In this document: positions 28,808-30,169 of the stretch, piece after piece
Numbering within the stretch: the stretch's first letter is position 1
Layout: every line of letters starts with the position of its first letter
Assembly: GCA_035294785.1 (NCBI GenBank)
Contig: DATGKF010000061.1
Coordinates: forward strand, 1 to 30,169
Origin: Poindextera sp035294785
Lineage (GTDB): Bacteria > Pseudomonadota > Alphaproteobacteria > Caulobacterales > Caulobacteraceae
DNA: 30,169 bases
Direction of reading: 5' to 3'
Made by a program: the position numbers and the translations under genes
Notes under the pieces: model-generated
Database searches by the model: none
The model's input: only the letters and a program-made list of their open reading frames with translations
Told to the model about the DNA's origin: nothing

Positions 28808-30169
28808 ATGCCCACTCGCGACGAGATCATTGCGCAGCTCACCGCTTCCGGTCCCCTCGCGCTCGTGGAGGACGCCTCGCAGGGCTACCCGCTGCGCGTC
28901 TACGCCAACGCGCCGGCCTCGCTGCGCGAGGTGCTGATCTCGACGCGGCAGTTCGGCGACCGCCCGTTCCTGATCTATGAGGACGAGGTGCTGACCTATC
29001 GCCAGCACTTCGAGCAGGTGGCGGCGCTGGCGGCGCGCCTAGGCGCGGCCGGCGTGGCCAAGGGCGACCGCGTCGCGATCGGGATGCGCAACTATCCCGA
29101 ATGGAGCCTCTCGTGGTGGGCCTGCCAGGCGATCGGCGCGATCGCCGTGGCGCTGAACGCCTGGTGGACCGGCCCTGAACTCGCCTTTGCGCTGAAGGAC
29201 TCATCGCCCGCCGCGTTGCTGGTCGACGGCGAACGGCTGGAGCGCCTGGCGACGCTGTTGCCCGAGCTGGACGTGAAGCTGCTGCTGGTGGCGCGCCGTG
29301 GCGGCGCCGGCGCGGAGGGAGAGGACTTCGCCTCGGCCGTCGCCGAGCCACGCGCGGACCTGCCCGCCGCTGACGTCGGACCGCACGATCTGGCCACCAT
29401 CCTCTACACGTCGGGAACGACCGGCAATCCGAAGGGCGCGATGGCCACCCATCGCAACCACGTCACCAACCTGATGAACACGATGCTGGGCGGCGCGGTG
29501 GCCCGCGCCGCCGCCGGCCTGACCGCGCCGCCGGACCCGAACGCGCCGCAGCCCGGCGCCTTGCAGACCTTCCCCTTCTTCCACATTGGCGGCCTGAGCG
29601 GCCTCTACATCGGCGCAGCGACCGGCATGAAGCTCGCGCTCATGTACAAGTGGACGCCGCTCGAGGGCGTGCGCCTGATCGAGACGCATGGCCTGACCAG
29701 CGTCGCCGGCGTGCCGATCGTGGTGCGCCAGCTGCTCGAGGCGGCCAGGGGCGCCGGGGCGCCGTTGGCCTCGCTGATGGGCGTCGCGTCCGGGGGTGCG
29801 CCGGTGCCGCCGGACCTGATCCGCCGGATCGGGGAGCAGTTCGAGACGCGCGCCGCGCCCGGCAACGGCTACGGCCTCACCGAGACCACCAGCGCCGTGA
29901 TCGCCAACGGCGGCGCCGACTATCTCGCGCATCCGAACAGCGTTGGCCGCCCGGCCGCGACGGTCGACGTGCGGATCGTCGACGAAAGCGGCCAGGACGT
30001 CTCGACCGGCGCGATCGGCGAGATCTGGATCCGCGGGCCGAATGTCATCCCGGGTTACTGGGAGAACCCGGCGGCGACAGAAGCGGCGTTCGGCGGCGGC
30101 TGGTTCCGCACCGGCGACCTCGGGCTGCGCGACGACGCCGGCCTCTACTACGTGGTCGACCGGATGAAG
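28808..30169 (+). CDS. AMP-forming acyl-CoA synthetase (3' truncated by window edge)
   Basis: The frame runs from the ATG at 28808 without a stop to the last base, giving the first 454 residues. ANL-superfamily motifs are present: the P-loop YTSGTTGNPKG (200-210), FFHIGG (257-262), NGYGLTET (353-360) and GWFRTGDLG (431-439), and VDRMK at the end is the hinge that precedes the C-terminal domain. These enzymes activate a carboxylic acid with ATP to an acyl-adenylate and then make the CoA thioester. The family and the window give no clear chain-length preference. It is coupled to the DUF2842 gene, whose last codons hold its AAGGAG site. The small C-terminal domain of about 100 residues lies beyond the window. 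Confidence 0.92.
   Translation, partial: MPTRDEIIAQLTASGPLALVEDASQGYPLRVYANAPASLREVLISTRQFGDRPFLIYEDEVLTYRQHFEQVAALAARLGAAGVAKGDRVAIGMRNYPEWSLSWWACQAIGAIAVALNAWWTGPELAFALKDSSPAALLVDGERLERLATLLPELDVKLLLVARRGGAGAEGEDFASAVAEPRADLPAADVGPHDLATILYTSGTTGNPKGAMATHRNHVTNLMNTMLGGAVARAAAGLTAPPDPNAPQPGALQTFPFFHIGGLSGLYIGAATGMKLALMYKWTPLEGVRLIETHGLTSVAGVPIVVRQLLEAARGAGAPLASLMGVASGGAPVPPDLIRRIGEQFETRAAPGNGYGLTETTSAVIANGGADYLAHPNSVGRPAATVDVRIVDESGQDVSTGAIGEIWIRGPNVIPGYWENPAATEAAFGGGWFRTGDLGLRDDAGLYYVVDRMK

Overview
The window is GC-rich (roughly two thirds G+C) alphaproteobacterial chromosome. Gene content suggests Caulobacterales, with a Phenylobacterium/Caulobacter-like genome as my best guess. The evidence is a mitochondrial-type complex I accessory subunit (NDUFS4 family), a two-domain cold-shock protein, ctaA-rplM-rpsI-argC and alaC-hom-glpX gene orders, a DUF2842 protein, class I PHA synthase, and tRNA and ribosomal promoters of the TTGnnn-N17-TAT type. 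Everything rests on reading the sequence and on memory of protein families; no database search was run.

Layout. 1-2.2 kb (+): the tail of a mercaptopyruvate sulfurtransferase gene overlapping metC, then a sulfotransferase-like gene. 2.2-4.7 kb (-): tRNA-Pro, the NDUFS4-like gene and tRNA-Arg packed head to tail, a small membrane protein, an exported glutaminyl cyclase and a double cold-shock-domain protein. 4.9-7.3 kb: two SDR genes (+) flanking a TylF-like methyltransferase and tRNA-Glu (-). 7.3-9.1 kb (-): recJ, convergent with the second SDR. 9.2-14.6 kb (+): an exported GH63-like glycosidase, then a tightly overlapping molybdenum hydroxylase operon (FAD, 2Fe-2S and Mo subunits) ending in a MoaD/ThiS-like small protein with a Gly-Gly-Gly tail. 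14.6-19.5 kb (-): a probable operon alaC-hom-glpX-grpB-hotdog protein. 19.6-22.2 kb: a lipoprotein (-) divergent from phaC (+). 22.2-24.6 kb (+): a PH-domain membrane protein and an S9 peptidase. 24.6-28.6 kb (-): an inverted repeat pair, Tat-type msrB, argC, rpsI, rplM and ctaA. 28.6 kb to the end (+): a DUF2842 protein and a 3'-truncated acyl-CoA ligase.

Most of the window is housekeeping: amino-acid biosynthesis (hom, alaC, argC, metC), gluconeogenesis (glpX), translation (three tRNAs, L13, S9), repair (recJ), heme A synthesis (ctaA) and storage polymer (phaC). The accessory part is about 9.1-16.0 kb, between recJ and glpX, holding the glycosidase, the Mo hydroxylase operon, the MoaD-like protein and the double-hotdog protein. 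The most unusual points are the MoaD-like partner of the Mo hydroxylase, an SDR lacking its catalytic Ser and Tyr, the tRNA-mRNA-tRNA transcript, nested palindromes over the tRNA-Glu promoter, and a lysine/alanine/proline-rich tail on PhaC. I saw no CRISPR array, insertion sequence, phage gene or integrase, and no gene-free stretch longer than 300 bases.
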